Below, one piece after another: positions 24,336-37,056 of a DNA stretch of 64,000 bases. Below the pieces are notes generated by a model that was not told the DNA's origin, made no database searches, and saw nothing but the letters and a program-made list of their open reading frames with translations. The stretch spans positions 2,852,001 through 2,916,000 of the forward strand of contig CM062384.1 of NCBI GenBank assembly GCA_031310005.1, given 5' to 3'. Position numbers and translations under genes: made by a program. How positions within the stretch are numbered: the first letter of the stretch is position 1; the number at the start of each line of letters is the position of its first letter. The DNA is from Dactylellina haptotyla (Eukaryota > Ascomycota > Orbiliomycetes > Orbiliales > Orbiliaceae).

Positions 24336-25565
24336 GATTGCGTGGAGTGGTGCAAACTGCTGAACGTCCTGCGACCGGATGAGCCCTAACGAGTACCGCG
24401 GATAGAACGAACGGGGTCGGAAGTGGGCCGTAGCGGTATTTCGGAGGAGCTGGTTCGCGGGTTCTGGTCGGTAAACTGGGGAGAAGGTGGTGCAGACGTC
24501 GAAGAGCCTTGGTGGTTTTGGGGGAAAGGAGTGACGCAAATTTGGATTTCGCTAGCGCAGGTTGGGAATTCGAGCTTTCAGGTACGGTTTGCCTGGTTGT
24601 CTGGTATATCCGAGAGAAGGCCGGTCGATGCTATCCAGAACAGAGAACAGAACGAGGAACGATACAGTTGAAAGGACGCCGGAGGGGCTGGTATTTGTGT
24701 TCGCGAGGGGGTCTCTTTGTTGTTATTATCGTTCCGTCAAATTGGGGAAGTTGCGGAAGGGGGAAAGGGGAGATGTTCGACTGCAAGATTGCTGGGCTGC
24801 TCGGAGATTAATTCTAACCCCCGACTCCCGAAGCCTTCGACCGAGCGAACAACCCGGGGCACTCTTCTTCTTATAAAGGAAAAAATCCTCGAGGGTGGTG
24901 ATAGCACTCGGACTACGTTCCTGAGAATACAAAATGCTATCGTCTTTGGAACTTTGTTATTTAAAGTTGTATTTCTCTGAATTCAATCCTGCACAAATTC
25001 CTCCTGCTCGAAAGCATACTCTCCGTGAAGTCCCAAATTCCAGCTCCCAATGCGTCTTTCGGCAAAAACTGAACTGGGCCTAGGCTCTGAGCCCGGCTCT
25101 GGACATGCCCTGTCTGTGGTTACAGCCTCCGTCGATTGTTGGTCAGCACAGAAAAAAAACTCTTTTCTCCATTGAGCTGGTCGGAAATCCGCGGGACTCG
25201 GCCACCGACAGGGACGACGCATGCAGAGCCAGCCAACTGAGGGGAGCTAGCAGAATCCCAACAATTGCCTGCGGCGGCAATTGGCGGGGTGCAATTTGGG
25301 CATGTTGGAGGAGCATGCTAGATTTAAAGCATCGTAGACGTCTGGCTGTGTTGTCGCGACGTTATTCACTGGCTTATTAGCAATTGAATGTGGTGTTTAT
25401 ACACGGATGCATTCATCATTCCACAGATGCATTGCAGTTCTGAGCTGGAAGACATAATTGCCCTTGTCTCAAAGTGGTGAAAGCATATCTGTATGCTGAA
25501 GTAGCTTCAAGGGTCAACGTCGGCGGGGCCAATATGGAGACGATTCACTAAGAACAAATTGGACT
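24336..25565. other. intergenic region
   Basis: I see no gene. It contains the MDM38 promoter and the 3' side of the DUF3253 gene. GC-rich patches at about 25180-25290 keep frames open by composition, but no domain or splice chain is visible. Confidence 0.5.
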
Positions 25566-25934
25566 CTATTCTTTTACCAAACGGACTCGAATAGGCCCCC
25601 TCACGTCTTCTGGTCTGACGTGTATCACCTCTCCCCTCTGTAGAACTTCCACGACACCCTCGTCCCTAAGTCTGAACACTATGCCCCGCGTAGCGTCCAT
25701 GTAGTCCCTCCATGACCCCGCCGCGATATCCCCATCCTTCTCCAGAGTCCTGGGTACTTCAGACGGACAGATCGTGCTTTCCCGGTTCTTTTCATATCTC
25801 TTCCTCACCAGAGCCATAAGCCGTGAATATAAAACATCGGAAATATCGGTTTCATCCATATTTTCAAGCCTTTGAGGACGAGGATTTGTGTTGGGTGATG
25901 TCAAGGTGCATGGATCGGACGATATCGTTATCAC
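25566..25934 (-). CDS. DUF3253 family small protein
   Basis: A single exon of 122 residues. From about residue 26 the sequence fits DUF3253, a small winged-helix-like domain best known from bacteria: an N-terminal helix (VLYSRLMALVRKRYE), the STICPSEVPRTL motif, SWRDYMDATRGIVFRLRDEG, and the closing V(L)QRGEV...PEDVRGPIRVRL motif. The function is unknown. A second in-frame ATG at 25859 (MDETDISDVLYS) would give 97 residues and still include the whole domain, so the start is uncertain. It is divergent to the adenylate kinase gene and shares a 380-base promoter region with it. Confidence 0.75.
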   Translation of the reverse strand: MITISSDPCTLTSPNTNPRPQRLENMDETDISDVLYSRLMALVRKRYEKNRESTICPSEVPRTLEKDGDIAAGSWRDYMDATRGIVFRLRDEGVVEVLQRGEVIHVRPEDVRGPIRVRLVKE

Positions 25935-26314
25935 ACGCCAATAATTTAATTAAGCTTAATTCACCCCTCCGCCGTTTTTTGCTCGTTCGTGATGCCGAAA
26001 CTTTTTTCACTTCACTCCTCATTAAATCAGCTGGCATAGAATATGGCGAAGACGTACAGAATCAGACGGCGATAGCACACAGTTTTCCGTAGGGGCATAG
26101 ATTTTCATTCACTTCATTCGGGGAAAAAAAGACTTTCCCGTATATTCGATTTCGTATTAATAGCACTCCGGTCCCTCGCTTCGCCGATCTCGGGTAATCC
26201 AGTCGCTCCCACGTTCTTCTTCCAAGGCACGAGCAGAGGGTCGCACATTCCCCTCGTTGGTTGGGCAAACATCTCCCCCACCGAATTCTCGAATATATAC
26301 CGACTGCAGCAGCT
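25935..26314. promoter_or_regulatory. shared divergent promoter region of DUF3253 and ADK2 genes
   Basis: About 380 bases separate the two divergent starts. The sequence has no coding signal and must carry the upstream elements of both genes. No particular binding site can be named with confidence. Confidence 0.4.
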
Positions 26315-27163
26315 ATGGCGACCCTCTCCCGTGCCGCCCGCATAATCATGGTTGGCTGTCCCGGCGCCGGCAAGGGCACCCAAACCGCCCGGCTGCTCGG
26401 TCACCTTCCAGACATAAAAGCTCTCAGCAGTGGCGATATCCTGCGAGACAATGTAGCCCGAGGAACAGATATTGGTACGCCATACTTCTTCCTTTGGCGC
26501 AGGAGAGATCTAACCCCCCCCAAACAGGGCGTAAATTAGCTAACATCCTACTGCAAAAAACGTAGGCAAACAAGCATCCACATACATGTCGGCAGGCACC
26601 TTGGTCCCAGACAGTCTAATTGTCAAACTCATTCTCGGGTCTCTCCCTCCGCAAACATCATCCTACATTCTCGACGGCTTTCCTCGGACGAGACCACAAG
26701 CAGAAGCTCTCAGTGACGCCGGAGTGGATGTGAACTTTGTCGTAAATCTGGATGTTCCGCACAGTGTGATCCTCGATAGGATAGCGAATAGATGGGTGCA
26801 TCCGGGGAGTGGGAGGGTGTATAATTTGACGTATTCGCCGCCAAAGGTGCATGGAAAAGACGATATCACCGGCGAGGCGTTGGTTAGAAGAGTTGATGAT
26901 GATCCGGTGGGTCCTACTGGTTGGCTCTACGCTACTTTTAGAGCCGTAGACATGAAATGAGAGTATGGGTATGACTAACGCATGGTATGAAATAGGAAAC
27001 ATTCAAAGTACGACTGGAAAAGTACGAGGAGAAGACGGGCCCATTGATCGATTTCTACCGCCAGAAGGGTGTTCTCTGGACAGTCCAGGGCAGAACGAGT
27101 GACGAAATCATGCCCAAGCTGCTTGAAGAAGTAAACCGTCGGTTCGGAGTGATATCCAAATAG
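26315..27163 (+). CDS. ADK2: mitochondrial GTP:AMP phosphotransferase (adenylate kinase 3 type)
   Basis: Exons 26315-26474, 26566-26906 and 26996-27163 give 222 residues. The P-loop is GCPGAGKGT (14-22). SSGDILRDNVARGT covers the AMP-binding lid start, and LDGFPRTRPQAEAL is the conserved NMP-binding motif. The LID region (WVHPGSGRVYNLTYSPPKV, then GEALVRRVDDDPETFKVRL) has no zinc-binding cysteines and matches the short-lid GTP-using AK3/Adk2 group. The enzyme converts GTP + AMP to GDP + ADP in the mitochondrial matrix. The N-terminus is basic but short, as in yeast Adk2. A GACTAAC branch site lies about 20 bases before the last acceptor. Confidence 0.92.
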
Positions 27164-27523
27164 ATAGAAATAGACATTTAGATTACGGTTTATCCTTTGA
27201 TTGATTGGTGTGCGAGTGCAAGGAGGGTTGTTGTTGCGATGATTGAAGAGTTGAGGTTGAACTGCGGTTTGGTCGAACGGTCGCGTTTTGAGTATCCATA
27301 CACCACTACTCACACTGTAAATACGCCTACGTGTATATTAGACATGTTATTGTTGGATTCTTGTATATTCTAGCCCTCGTATCATATAATATATTCTTCC
27401 TCTGCAACTTGGATTGAACGATCATAGAGATGGAGATCCAAATTTGCGATGCTCTGAGGGCAACCTCGAGACCACGAATTTACTTGACAGTTCTTTGTAA
27501 GGTCCAAATCGCCGGCTTCCAAC

Positions 27524-27585
<62 letters not shown>

Positions 27586-30500
27586 CTACAATTTGCTTCT
27601 GCCTCCTCGTCCCCCGACTCATCCATTCCATTGCTACGCAAGTACCTAGAGATGCCAGGAAGCTGAGAGATACAATCATCCAGGAAACTTGATGAATCAT
27701 ATCGAACAAGACTGGATGAACGGCAATTACCGCATTCCATTAACCCGAAATACCGCGCCTTCGGATCGAATTTAAAGTTTCCGGCGGTAAAAAATTTAGA
27801 ATTCCGACTATTCGATAATCAAGAATAGATATTCGATCGAGATTGTCGATAACCGTTCCGCTGTGACTGAGGCTTATTACGAAACATATTCATCGCCAGA
27901 CGGAATGATCCAGAATAAATCTCAAGGGTCAAATATTGCATCGATTTGAAAGAAACAGAAGGGGGCATAGACGAAGGGTGTACACCAAGCGCGCAGCCGA
28001 AGCAATTATAGCCTGTATGCAATATATCATGACTCGGCGTCTCCGAAGCAAAATGCAACTTGAAGATGGTGGGCTCACGGGTTAACAGTTGGTCCGGGGT
28101 GGCTTACACGCGCAGCACCTAACTGGGTCCCTTGTGTTCTCATTCTTGCAATCTGCAATAGTCATACAAGGTCACTACTCCAAGAATGGTCGATGTTAAT
28201 CACTTAACCAAGGAGCTTGAATTAAGTATATCCCAATAAACTGGACTCTGGGAAGAAACTGCTGCCCAGTTGATTACTGCTCCTGTTGGTTCCTAATAAA
28301 AGCGAGGAATTTAAAAATGAGTTTAAAGGACCATATAAGCAAGCATATTCTTTAAGTTTAAATGTTGAATATATTGGTTCTTACTAATACCGACGTTATC
28401 TCTCTAGGATATGGGAATAATATGGCTACTAGTGTTACAGCGGCATAAGTAACTGCTACAAGTCAAATCATACATAGGCTGACATATGCCTTGTACCTAG
28501 CCTGCACTGAACCGGCGGTTGGAGCTCTTTGCTCCTTCTAGAACTTCAATACATCTAATCCAATAGAACAGAGTATTAATTCTACTAAGTAATAAGATGG
28601 AGGACAGCCAACGTGGGATTCGGAACCGTGATCCGAGAATGGTTCCACCGCTGTATCAGATTTCTGCATGCATCCTCCGCTCGCGATTGAGGGGAATATG
28701 TGTCCCGTGCGCATGCACATGCGAAGTAAAGGGAAAAAATACTATGAATGTCGCCATCTCGGATTCGTCTCTGTAGGGCGGAATTTTCCGCCCCCAGTCA
28801 ATTAACAGGCACCTGTTCGCCTGCATGAAAAAAAATCCTTCTATTGATTAATTTCTAGAACCCCCTCACTAGCCATCATTATCATAGTATTCTTTCTGAC
28901 TTTTCGTTCGTGGCGCTTAGAGAGCTTTCTTTCGTCTTTTACACCGTGAAGGCAGAATTGCAACTTGTCGTGGACCTCACTGCATGGGAGCGTCCCCACT
29001 AATTCGGGGGGTCAGCAGCCGAACCATAGGAAATCCCCAAATTAATAGCCCCACAGGCACACGCGTACAGCTCACTATAACCCAAGCTAATTCTAACAAG
29101 ACTTTAGTGATAATAATAATTCTGATTGTCTAAATGATTAGAAGGAAAAGATACATATCCTAAGGAATCAAGAATAGTCGAAATTGGAGAAACCAGAATA
29201 CCCGGCCACACTCGATGAATTTCCAGGATCAACACGGCCGAGAGAAATAGCCATGCATGTTGCCGATACATGTTACACTGCGAGTAAACGAAGAAAAAGC
29301 CAAGTCGGACTAACATTAAGTTGACGCTGTGCACTTCTGTCCCACATTCTACAATACCAAGAAAAACAAGCTGGTCAAGCCAGACTCCAGGTCCCAGTTC
29401 TGTGGTTCGGATCATCTATATCAATATATCCATATGCGGTCGCCCCGGTCGCCTTTGAAACATAGACCACCCCAAGGCATATCTTTCACGAGGACAGTCT
29501 AGATAGTGCCTAGAAATCCCATGCGTGTTTGCTCTGTTTTCAAATGGTCGTACAGACAGACAGGGCCTCCATCAGGCCGGCCTGTTGCAGAACTTGCGTT
29601 GGTGGCGTCCTCATCTGATCTCTTCCGTCCCTGGTAATGAACAACGATCGTAGCCACATCAAGTAAGCTCGCTGTGTCGAAGGTTAGTATGATTTTCTTA
29701 GATGGCTATTTTCCTGATAACATAATCATCGTCTGGTTTCTTGATCAAAAAGTCTTGAAACGCCCAGTATCCCCCTTTCCTGCAGTTGTCTGAATAAGCT
29801 AGAGTGCTAACCACCCTTGCTGCTATTTTTTCCGGCCTGTAGCATGGCGGCGTTGCTTAAAATTATCTCGTGCATATCCTCCCTTCTGGATAAACTCGAA
29901 AAACGAGAATATTCTTTTGAGATAAATCGTCCCAACCGAAAACGTGATAGGCCATCGAAAGTACAAGGTACCCTGAGCGCCCGCGCTAGAGAGTGATCCG
30001 ATAGGTACATCGTGATATAGTTCCTATCTAGGTCATGCGAATGGTTACATTCAAGATTCTGGAATCAAGAAAAAATTGAAATAACCATGTCCAGGAGCGC
30101 ATATGCAAAGTCTCGTATTTCCCCAGATATTGAGACTGGGGAGGAATACATAGGCACCTGTTCATTCGAAATCGATATATTCAAGGAATTCGACCCACCG
30201 ATCCGAACGCGAAATTAGAGCCTCCTGACCGATAGAAACCTGTAATAACCTTCGAGAACAACGTGTGAAAAAAAAACACCGCCGTCAGGATTATTCCTCG
30301 CTATTTTTGTCAGAAAATGTGTCCGTGCTCGCAATCTGATCCGAAGCCACCTGCAGGGTCCGGTGGTGCAGTAATAGGCTATTTTGACATCTTATCTCGC
30401 GCGCAAAACCCCATGCCATGCCCACCACCGCGCTCAGCTCATTGGCAGATGACACAAGTCTTCGGGCCCAGTGCCTCAAGCCACTTTTGCAGAAAACCAG

Positions 30501-32265
30501 GAAAAACCTGCAAGAAACTATACTTGACTCGGGGAATTTTTCCCTTTCGCTTTTCATCCAATCCTCCCTGCGCCTGCCTTGGCCGTCTTGTGCCAAAAGA
30601 ACCAAGAAACCTTGTACGACGCACCACCAGCGCCAGATAGGACGGGAAATGGGGGCGGTGTGTGTGTGAATGGCGCCATATATGTGTTGTGGCACAGATA
30701 TCAAGATGCATCATTTAGGTGCATTTTGGTTCCACCACATCAGGCACACGAATGAGAGAAAGAAAGAAGAATAGAAAAGAAGAATAACTAATCGATAACC
30801 TGATGCACCGATTTCTTGTCCCAAGTGCCAAGGCGGAATGCCGTCCTTTTGAATCGTCGGGAATACGGCGCGGCAAGAAGCAAATATTTTGAAAATAGAG
30901 ACACTGTCTCCAACCTCCTGCATATCGTGAAGCCGAAATAATCATGCCCAGCATGCACCGTAGATAGTTCTTGCCAGACTCCATCGCTTCAGTGCGATCC
31001 ACAGCTGACGATTCCGAACACAAAAATATAAATATAAGGACTTGATGTTCTCCACTGCCACATACCGTAGCGATATCAGATCACCGGTTTCACTTCCATT
31101 ACGTTACTACCTGTCGTAACACCGGCTGCTACGCCCTCTTTTCTAACCGTCGTTGCTTGCGCATTCCTCGTAGTGGGAGTGCGGGCGCGATGTGTTAAAC
31201 CTAAATGTTACCGAAACTGGCCCGATTTTCGCGTGCAAGATCCAGACGGCCCTAGTTCTGCGTTGAATTTGGGTGGACCGAGCCGAGGACCCAAACGTCG
31301 ACAACAGAAGGCAGGATAGGTGGCATCCTTAGCGATTACGACTTTGCGGGTCCTAATCTTCCAAGAAATTTCTTATTTTATCTTATATCCTATCGGGATT
31401 TTGGATCGGCTTTGAAATCTTTACTATTCTCTTTGATTCGAGATACTTTTCTTTATATATTAGCCATCTTGGTTCCCAAGTTCACCTTTTGTCACAACTT
31501 TCAGCAAACCGACATCAGTACCAGTTGTTCAGACGTTCCTAACAGATAGTACCTGCAGAAGAGTAAGTTATTCTTCCTACTTTTCAGTTCTTATCTTTCC
31601 AAGCATACCCCCACTGAATACCCCGTCCTGGCGATAATTTTCTGCCCAATATTCCTTTCATCCCGGCTATATCTCTAACGCTTGGCGCAGGTAGTCTTAC
31701 GCGGCCCTTTCAACAATATAACAGCCGCTATTCATTTAAAAGAGTTTACCTGTAAGTCCAACGACTCCACTATTAGTCTTGACACCCTGCATGATAATTA
31801 TCGTGAACAAGCTTTGATTGTGGATTTTGCGCATGCTAAGTAAAAATCTGTAGTAGCCACACCACCGCTTGATTCGTTTTGCTTGTTCCGAACTGCTGGT
31901 CCGCACGGAAATATCGTAGTTTCGGGCCGATATCGAGAGATTCGAAACGCTTTGCATATATTCCGTTTTTCTGTGAATTATTCCGTAGGAAGAGAGCAGG
32001 ATTGAGTATTCGTGCACAAGAGCAGAATATACATTCAACCGGGGAACCCAACGACGACTAGGATCCCTTCACCAAAAGAGGGGAAAATAATACAGCTGTA
32101 CGCCGAAATCCAGGAACCAGCCAATATACAATTAAAGTGCGCCCGCGGGATCACGAAGACGACATTTTCGGAATCACCTACCGAGAATATATTAATCCCT
32201 TCATCTAGTTAAGGATTTAATGGTCATACACCACGATACCTATATAGACGACACCAGCATTCTTT
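27164..32265. other. 5-kb gene-poor region
   Basis: No gene is supported on either strand; the longest open frames (for example 30291-30704, minus) look like composition effects. A CT microsatellite lies at 27527-27580. The last 0.8 kb before the GT32 gene looks like its promoter and leader. A GAGTAAGTT donor-like site at about 31560 and a GGCGCAG acceptor-like site at about 31690 would remove a leader intron. Confidence 0.45.
27527..27580 (+). repeat. (CT)27 dinucleotide microsatellite
   Basis: An uninterrupted run of 27 CT units, read directly from the sequence. It lies about 360 bases past the ADK2 stop codon in non-coding DNA. Confidence 0.98.
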
Positions 32266-33483
32266 ATGTCTTCAAAACCCAGGACATCGTCAGAACTCCG
32301 CCGAGAAGTCTTTCGCGGCATGTACAATCCGATATATCGTAACCCGCACCCAGCGGAAAAAACCGATTCGATGCCGAAAACACCAATATCATCATGGATC
32401 CGGATGCCACGACGACAGAGTATCGTCGTGATGCTAAATTTTCTTCTCTTGTGTACTTTTATCTACCATCTTCCCAAGATCCCACATCAGAACTTTCTCC
32501 CAACATCTTTAACACCTAATGCACCCACCATCCAGACCGTCAAATCATCCCACCCGAGCTTCTACGAAGATAAGGCCTTTGAAGGATTATCAAAGAAAGA
32601 GGCCCAAGCACACCTTCAGAAACTTGCTAAAACACTCACCTCAACCCCATTCCCCAAACACATCTACCAGACCTGGAAATCCATCGCCCTCCCCTCCGAT
32701 GACGCTTACCACCGGCAAAAATCCTGGTCCTCCAAGAACCCATCCCACGAATACACCCTCCTCACCGACGCCACGGCGCTAAAATACGTCGAAGACAACT
32801 TCAACTCAACGGACCCGTTCATCGTCCACCTCTTCGCCAACTTCCCGCAGCGCATCGTGGCCGCCGACCTCCTGCGCTACCTGATCGCCTACAAATCCGG
32901 CGGCCTCTACACCGATATTGACACGGAATGCAACAAGCCAATCGACACCTGGCTCCCGCAGGCCGTCTCCGTCCTCCCGGGCGTGATGATACAAGACGTA
33001 AACATAGTGATAGGCATGGAACTCGACATCGTCGATAGGGACAAATACACAGACGCCTGGGTTACCAATAACGCGTTCCTGCGCCGAATCCAATTCCTCC
33101 AGTGGAGCATCTACGCCAAGCCGGGCCACGAGATCCCTCGCCGCATGGTGACAAGCATGCAGGAGAGCGTGCGCGGCGATATCGCGAATACAACCGATAA
33201 GAGCATTAAGAGCGTCCGATATAAGGAGCGGGAAGTGTTAGACAGGAGCGGCCCGTTCAGGTGGACGAAGGTGGTGTTGGATTATATCAACCAGATCGAA
33301 GGACGGGAGGTGCCGTATGAAGAGTTCAGCGGGATCAAGGAGGCGAAGAAGTTTGGGGATGTGTTGTTTTTGGCAGTGAATAGGATGAGCCCTGGAGTGC
33401 CGCATAGTGATGCGGGTCCGGATGAGACGAGCTTTTTGATCCATCATTTTGGCGGCTCCTGGAGGGATGATTTGGCAGATTAG
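32266..33483 (+). CDS. Och1-like alpha-1,6-mannosyltransferase (GT32)
   Basis: A single exon of 405 residues. It is a type II membrane protein: a cytoplasmic N-terminus of about 52 residues, one membrane anchor (SIVVMLNFLLLCTFIYHL, about 53-70), a stem, and then the GT32 domain. The domain begins PFPKHIYQTWKS. Its sugar-nucleotide site is LRYLIAYKSGGLYTDIDTEC, with the DXD pair at D217 and D219. HHFGGSW near the end is the typical Och1-family closing motif. Och1 starts the outer mannose chain of N-glycans in the cis-Golgi. Filamentous fungi have several paralogues, so the exact acceptor is not fixed. A 5-kb gene-poor region lies upstream. Confidence 0.88.
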   Translation: MSSKPRTSSELRREVFRGMYNPIYRNPHPAEKTDSMPKTPISSWIRMPRRQSIVVMLNFLLLCTFIYHLPKIPHQNFLPTSLTPNAPTIQTVKSSHPSFYEDKAFEGLSKKEAQAHLQKLAKTLTSTPFPKHIYQTWKSIALPSDDAYHRQKSWSSKNPSHEYTLLTDATALKYVEDNFNSTDPFIVHLFANFPQRIVAADLLRYLIAYKSGGLYTDIDTECNKPIDTWLPQAVSVLPGVMIQDVNIVIGMELDIVDRDKYTDAWVTNNAFLRRIQFLQWSIYAKPGHEIPRRMVTSMQESVRGDIANTTDKSIKSVRYKEREVLDRSGPFRWTKVVLDYINQIEGREVPYEEFSGIKEAKKFGDVLFLAVNRMSPGVPHSDAGPDETSFLIHHFGGSWRDDLAD

Positions 33484-34379
33484 GTGTATATAAACTAGGT
33501 GGCTGCGTTTTTGATGTTGGCATGGGTGGGGGTTTTCCCTTGGGCGTTTATGGGAGTGTTTAATATTGTAAATATAGTTTTGGGTCGTTTTTGCACCTTA
33601 CGATATATATCCAATCAGATTGATTAGTTTATGCTTGCTATATACGGTGTCGTTCAAATAGTCGTAGCTTTAGAAGGTGGAATATACCTTGTTGCATTTT
33701 GAACGGCCTGCGTTGATGCTTCCTAGAGCGAGTATAATTGTGTGCAACGTTAATTGAATGATAATTTGCAAACTGATGGTCACACCTACGAAAAGTGCAC
33801 AATTGTTTTGAGGGCATTTTGACTCTTTGCATTGAAAATAATAAAGATATCTACCTAAGATACACGTGCAAACCTCGTTAAAAAACCACAAGGAGAAAAA
33901 CCTGGCCCATCAGGATTAAAACCCGCAAGTGGAAAAAGAGTATTTGACGAAAGACTAAACAAGAAAAGATATATTTAAATTTTTTATGGCGACCTAGTCG
34001 CATGAGAAGAAAGTCGTCTGACTTGAGTGATGAGGAAGGAAGAAGGATGATTGAGGAGGGAAGGCGCTGTTAAATAGTCTCGAATGTTGACAGGACGAGG
34101 GAATCTTTTTGCGTATCAGCGTTGGGTCGTAGGGCGAGCGTGTGGCTTCCCTCACCAGGTCAGACCGCAACGCACAAACGCAGCGTAGTCAATATGTTCA
34201 TTTCTGTACGTAGCACATTCTCTTCCTTGAAAAGGAGATAGTATTTAGCTGGATATACGAGGATATATGTACTGCTAAGTATAACTTGACGGGGATGGAT
34301 GGATATTAACGCGGTAACTACATTGCTTTCCCATCTGGGGCCTCGAGGTAAATTTCGTCATATATTGATAAACATGTTC
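33484..34379. other. intergenic region between convergent genes
   Basis: This is the 3' region shared by the GT32 gene (plus) and an F-box gene (minus). No coding signal is visible. Confidence 0.5.
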
Positions 34380-36460
34380 CTAGTTCGAAAAGCTGACGTT
34401 AAAAGGCACTGGGTCTCCGGAAGCAACTCCATAGCGAAACAGCCGAACGGTATCCCCAACAGCTGGCCTCTCCTCCTCCTTAACCATGTTTCCAGGTGTG
34501 CAATGGATCCCTACGATATACTGATAATCCCCTGCCCACCCGAATCTGTCACCTTCGACTTCAAACTCGCACACCGATGCCGGCTGCGGTCTGTTTGCCA
34601 GCACCCATTTCACATCTTCCATCGACTCCCCTTCCCCATAATCATCATACTCCTCCCTCGTCTCCCCAGGTATTACCATAGGTTTCAACCCGACTATCTT
34701 AATCCTTTTCCCAATCACTGACTCTTGTGCGCCCTCTTCTTCCTCCGCCACCTCCCCATCGTGTCCCTTCGCCGCTACCACTCTTTTATTAAAACAATGC
34801 CAAACCACACAACCTGGATCCGCTGTCGGGATAATCTTCCTCGCCATCAATTTGTAATTCCATTCGTGCCCCTTAGGAGGCATATACAACACCCTCCTCC
34901 CACCCAGATAATTCAGCGAATACTGAACATCCGGATCATACTTATCCCTAGTGTCCAGGAAGTCCTCCGGATGAATGTAGCTATCCTTATCCTCATGCCG
35001 TGGCTGCTTCATGTCTAAAACGAGCCGCGGATACCGCTTATCCAGGATGGATCCCACCATAAGGCTGCTGTACTCCGGCAGTCCAAATTCCTTAAACGTC
35101 TCCGGCTTAAACGCGAAGAAATTTTGCCCACCGGCACCTGTAAAGCTGTCTAACCGTCTAGCGACGTGGGTAACATCCCTGTCGTTGAGTTCTGGGTCCC
35201 ACATCGGTGGCATTAGAGTACGGGCTTTCATCCAGATAGGTTTTCCGTTCTTCCTGATCGCGTAGCGTAAGAAGAAGCGGTCTGAGGGTGTTTCCATGCT
35301 GTCTCTGGCTTCCATGTAGCCGTTAATGACGGTGTAGATGTCTCCGTCTGAGTCGACGGACATGTAATACTTCCTTGGGTGTATGCAGAGTGCTTCGCTG
35401 TCCGAGCGGTATTCCCAGAACCAGGTGAGAAATTTATTCCAGTATTGGTCCAGGATGAATGTTTTCCCAGTTATATTATTGTCTTCATCTGGAGCTACTT
35501 CATCACTCATATCCCATACGGTAACGTGAGTTAACAGACTTGCTGAGAAGACTACTAGCTTGCCGTTGGTACAGAATAAACTTGGCGACGTCGGGAAGCG
35601 TAATGGCTGAGACGACCTTCCCTTCCGTGGATCCGTGAAGGCAGTGGGTCCCTCTTCTCTCATTATGGAAGAAAACTCCATCCCGTCCAGATTCAATATC
35701 GTGGCAGTACAAGTTCTCGTATTCCCCGTTATGAGATCTTGTAAACTAATAGATATCCTACCCCACCGAGCTTGTTAGCCAAGTCACACACACAGTAGTA
35801 GTGTTACCCAATAAACGTACTGGTCTTCATCATCCGGATCACAGCAAAGATACGCTAAACGCCCGTCATCAAGTGCCACATCCTTAAGGATCCCAGGACA
35901 CACTATACTCCGCGCTGGAATCTCCAACCCTTCCCTGCGCAGTATAGATACGTCATAAACATAGATAACACTATCCCTCACGCCCTCTATCCTTTCAGCG
36001 CAGTATACGACTACGAATCCGTCTGAATAGCGGAATCTGGTGTTTCCTGGAAAGCGAGGAAGCGTAAACGACCCGAATTCGTGTAATTGTCCCGCGCGGA
36101 TAAACGCCGCATTCCTGCCGAGCGTCAACACGATATCGCGGTAGCTGAGTAGATCTGAGTTATAATTTTCTGAAGTCAATCGTCTTTTTAGCTCGCGGCC
36201 GACATTTGGCCAGCGCTGGCGGATGAGTTGGAGGTAGAGAGGTTCTAGGTAGGGTGAATTGATAAACTCCCTCCAGGTTTTTGAAACCTAAGCAGTGGTA
36301 GTTGAGGTTAGTTCCTGGGTGAAAAAAGTAAACATAGGAACAGATGAAGACTTACTCGCGTCCATCGGATTATTTCCCGATAGTCGTCAATATAGGATAG
36401 GATTTGGAGTTGGACGTCGTATGGCGCCGACCCGAGAATGTCTTTGTAAACATGAGCCAT
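34380..36460 (-). CDS. F-box protein with long C-terminal region
   Basis: Exons 36460-36356, 36287-35821 and 35757-34380 join in phase to give 649 residues. The N-terminus is an F-box (about 10-45: APYDVQLQILSYIDDYREII, then RWTRVSKTWREFI), split by an intron at the usual place. This domain links Skp1 in SCF ubiquitin ligases. The rest has beta-rich segments (for example CTNGKLVVFSASLLTHVTVW, YYMSVDSDGDIYTVINGYME), suggesting a propeller-like substrate-binding fold, but no repeat motif is clear enough to name. An acidic loop (about 535-580) is present. An in-frame upstream ATG at 36523 would add 21 residues; the start at 36460 places the F-box at the usual distance. Substrate unknown. Confidence 0.8.
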
Positions 36461-37056
36461 GTTGCGTTGTCCACTGCGTTCCAGACAATTTTTTAAATTT
36501 GTACGACGAACGAGTGAGGTCAAATAGCTATAGACATATGTATCGGCACTGATGCTCCTTTATAACTTCGATAAAGTCCAATCAGGAAGTAGAATTAGGC
36601 ATGTGACATCGCGATGGTAATTCAAACGGAGAGCGTGCCAGCCAAGTTCGCGTACCAGGTACCTAGCGAGTATCGCTGTGCCACCTCGAGAAACTAGATG
36701 AATGGTCTAAATCAATGCCAATTAAATGAAATGACCCACGAATACGAGAATGTCTCCGATATCAGCTCCAGCGAATGTGGTGACACACCGTTGAGGCTCT
36801 TGGTATTTGCCTATTCTGGAAATCACGACAGGGACAGGGGTCCGTCTATGGTAAAAGATACCTAGTTGGGACCATGGCAAGCAAGCTTCAATCTCCGAGC
36901 TGCCAGCGCCATTTTCTGAGTCATTCATAATCGAGGAGCTTAGCTACTGGATGTGCTGTCAGTTCTTAAATCTCTTATAATGCATGTTTATCGTCGTTAT
37001 CGGTCACTAAATTTTAATGTATTTTATTTATATACAGAACATGACATGGCGCTAAT
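36461..37056. other. intergenic region
   Basis: This lies between the alpha-galactosidase stop codon (37057) and the F-box gene start, both on the minus strand. It should hold the F-box promoter. No gene is seen. Confidence 0.5.
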
